Both the position numbers and the translations under genes were made by a program. A stretch of 64,000 nucleotides of DNA from contig CAVYXF010000010.1 of the NCBI GenBank assembly GCA_963772335.1, forward strand, positions 186,001 through 250,000, given 5' to 3'. Below, in pieces: positions 63,740 through 64,000 of the stretch; position 1 is the first letter of the stretch; every line of letters begins with the position of its first letter. The notes under the pieces are model-generated. The model was not told the origin of the DNA and did not search any database. It saw only the letters and a list, made by a program, of their open reading frames with translations. Source of the DNA: CAVYXF01 sp963772335. Its GTDB lineage: Bacteria; Pseudomonadota; Alphaproteobacteria; Rhizobiales; Rhodomicrobiaceae.

Positions 63740-64000
63740 CGCAAACCCCTCCATGTCCGGTACCTTTTGCCAGTCATCACGGGCGGGGTCGCTTCCCGGT
63801 TTCGCAGGTGACGCGATAACAAAGAATCCAAGCCGCGCGGAGATGTCGGCGCGCCAGCAAGATAACGCTCCGGTTCGCCACGTCAAAACTCTTCATGGGT
63901 TGGACTCTCCATTTACGGATGTTTTGTCCAAAGGCGGAGCGGAGAGTCCCGCCCGGGGTCGTAGGCTGCGGGGGAAAATGCTATGACGGGAGAAGAGGTT
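63740..64000. other. Right edge: short inverted repeat and possible start of a plus-strand gene
   Basis: GGACTCTCC (63902-63910) and GGAGAGTCC (63941-63949) form a 9-base inverted repeat. At 63983 an ATG with a G-rich stretch about ten bases upstream begins MTGEEV and runs off the window; too short to identify. Confidence 0.3.

Overview
The window (about 60% G+C by eye) reads as a chromosomal segment of an alphaproteobacterium of the order Hyphomicrobiales (Rhizobiales). The evidence is a Rhizobiales-type Porin_2 protein, a CpdR single-domain response regulator, an NDUFA9-like reductase, a MutS/MaeB divergent pair, a NrsF/SigF-type ECF sigma pair, and an infC with an ATT start. No rRNA, phage, insertion sequence or CRISPR array was seen. 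There is one tRNA gene, tRNA-Val(CAC).

Layout. 1-3.5 kb: amino-sugar synthesis (glmS, cut by the left edge, and glmU) with a small DUF2892 membrane protein. 3.5-6.2 kb: a porin with a two-dyad upstream region, and a zinc metallopeptidase. 6.2-8.6 kb: malonyl-CoA decarboxylase divergent from a MatR-like GntR regulator. 8.6-13.2 kb: MATE exporter, small membrane proteins, a PdeM-like phosphoesterase with eroded metal ligands, and a TSUP/TIGR02186 transporter pair. 13.3-22.8 kb: a large PodJ-like Sel1/peptidoglycan-binding protein, YjbQ, CpdR, two small or secreted proteins (one an RlpA), a 2OG oxygenase, iron permease-like, DUF4112, SDR and FemAB-like genes. 22.9-30.5 kb: a sulfate-activating Sat-CysC fusion, amidase, infC, glycosyltransferase, ABHD10-like hydrolase and a Liv-type binding protein.

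30.8-37.8 kb: another 2OG oxygenase, tRNA-Val, a SET-domain protein, a 783-residue protein of no recognised family (32185-34536), a polyamine operon (ornithine/arginine-type decarboxylase and agmatinase, both frameshifted) and a Gph-type phosphatase. 38-49.6 kb: rpiA-DUF2059-gor, a DUF1045 2H phosphoesterase, AEC transporter, GST, a class II plus diheme cytochrome c pair, a TusA-like protein lacking its cysteine, an aldo/keto reductase and the GST-queG-SDR operon. 50-57.4 kb: GDP-fucose synthase, NDUFA9-like protein, mutS (frameshifted) and maeB. 57.8-64 kb: two small exported proteins, an RlpA with a very basic tail, rimO (frameshifted), sigF-nrsF and a membrane-anchored Clp-fold serine protease.

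Most of the window is ordinary core metabolism. The points that stand out are: the unclassified 783-residue protein in a locally A+T-richer stretch; a matched pair of dyads with a compensating base change upstream of the porin; four single-base frameshifts in conserved genes, two of them in the same sequence context; enzymes that have lost catalytic residues (PdeM-like, TusA-like, SDR); hairpin repeats at 17.6 and 26.2 kb; and terminator-like hairpins with no gene in front of them.
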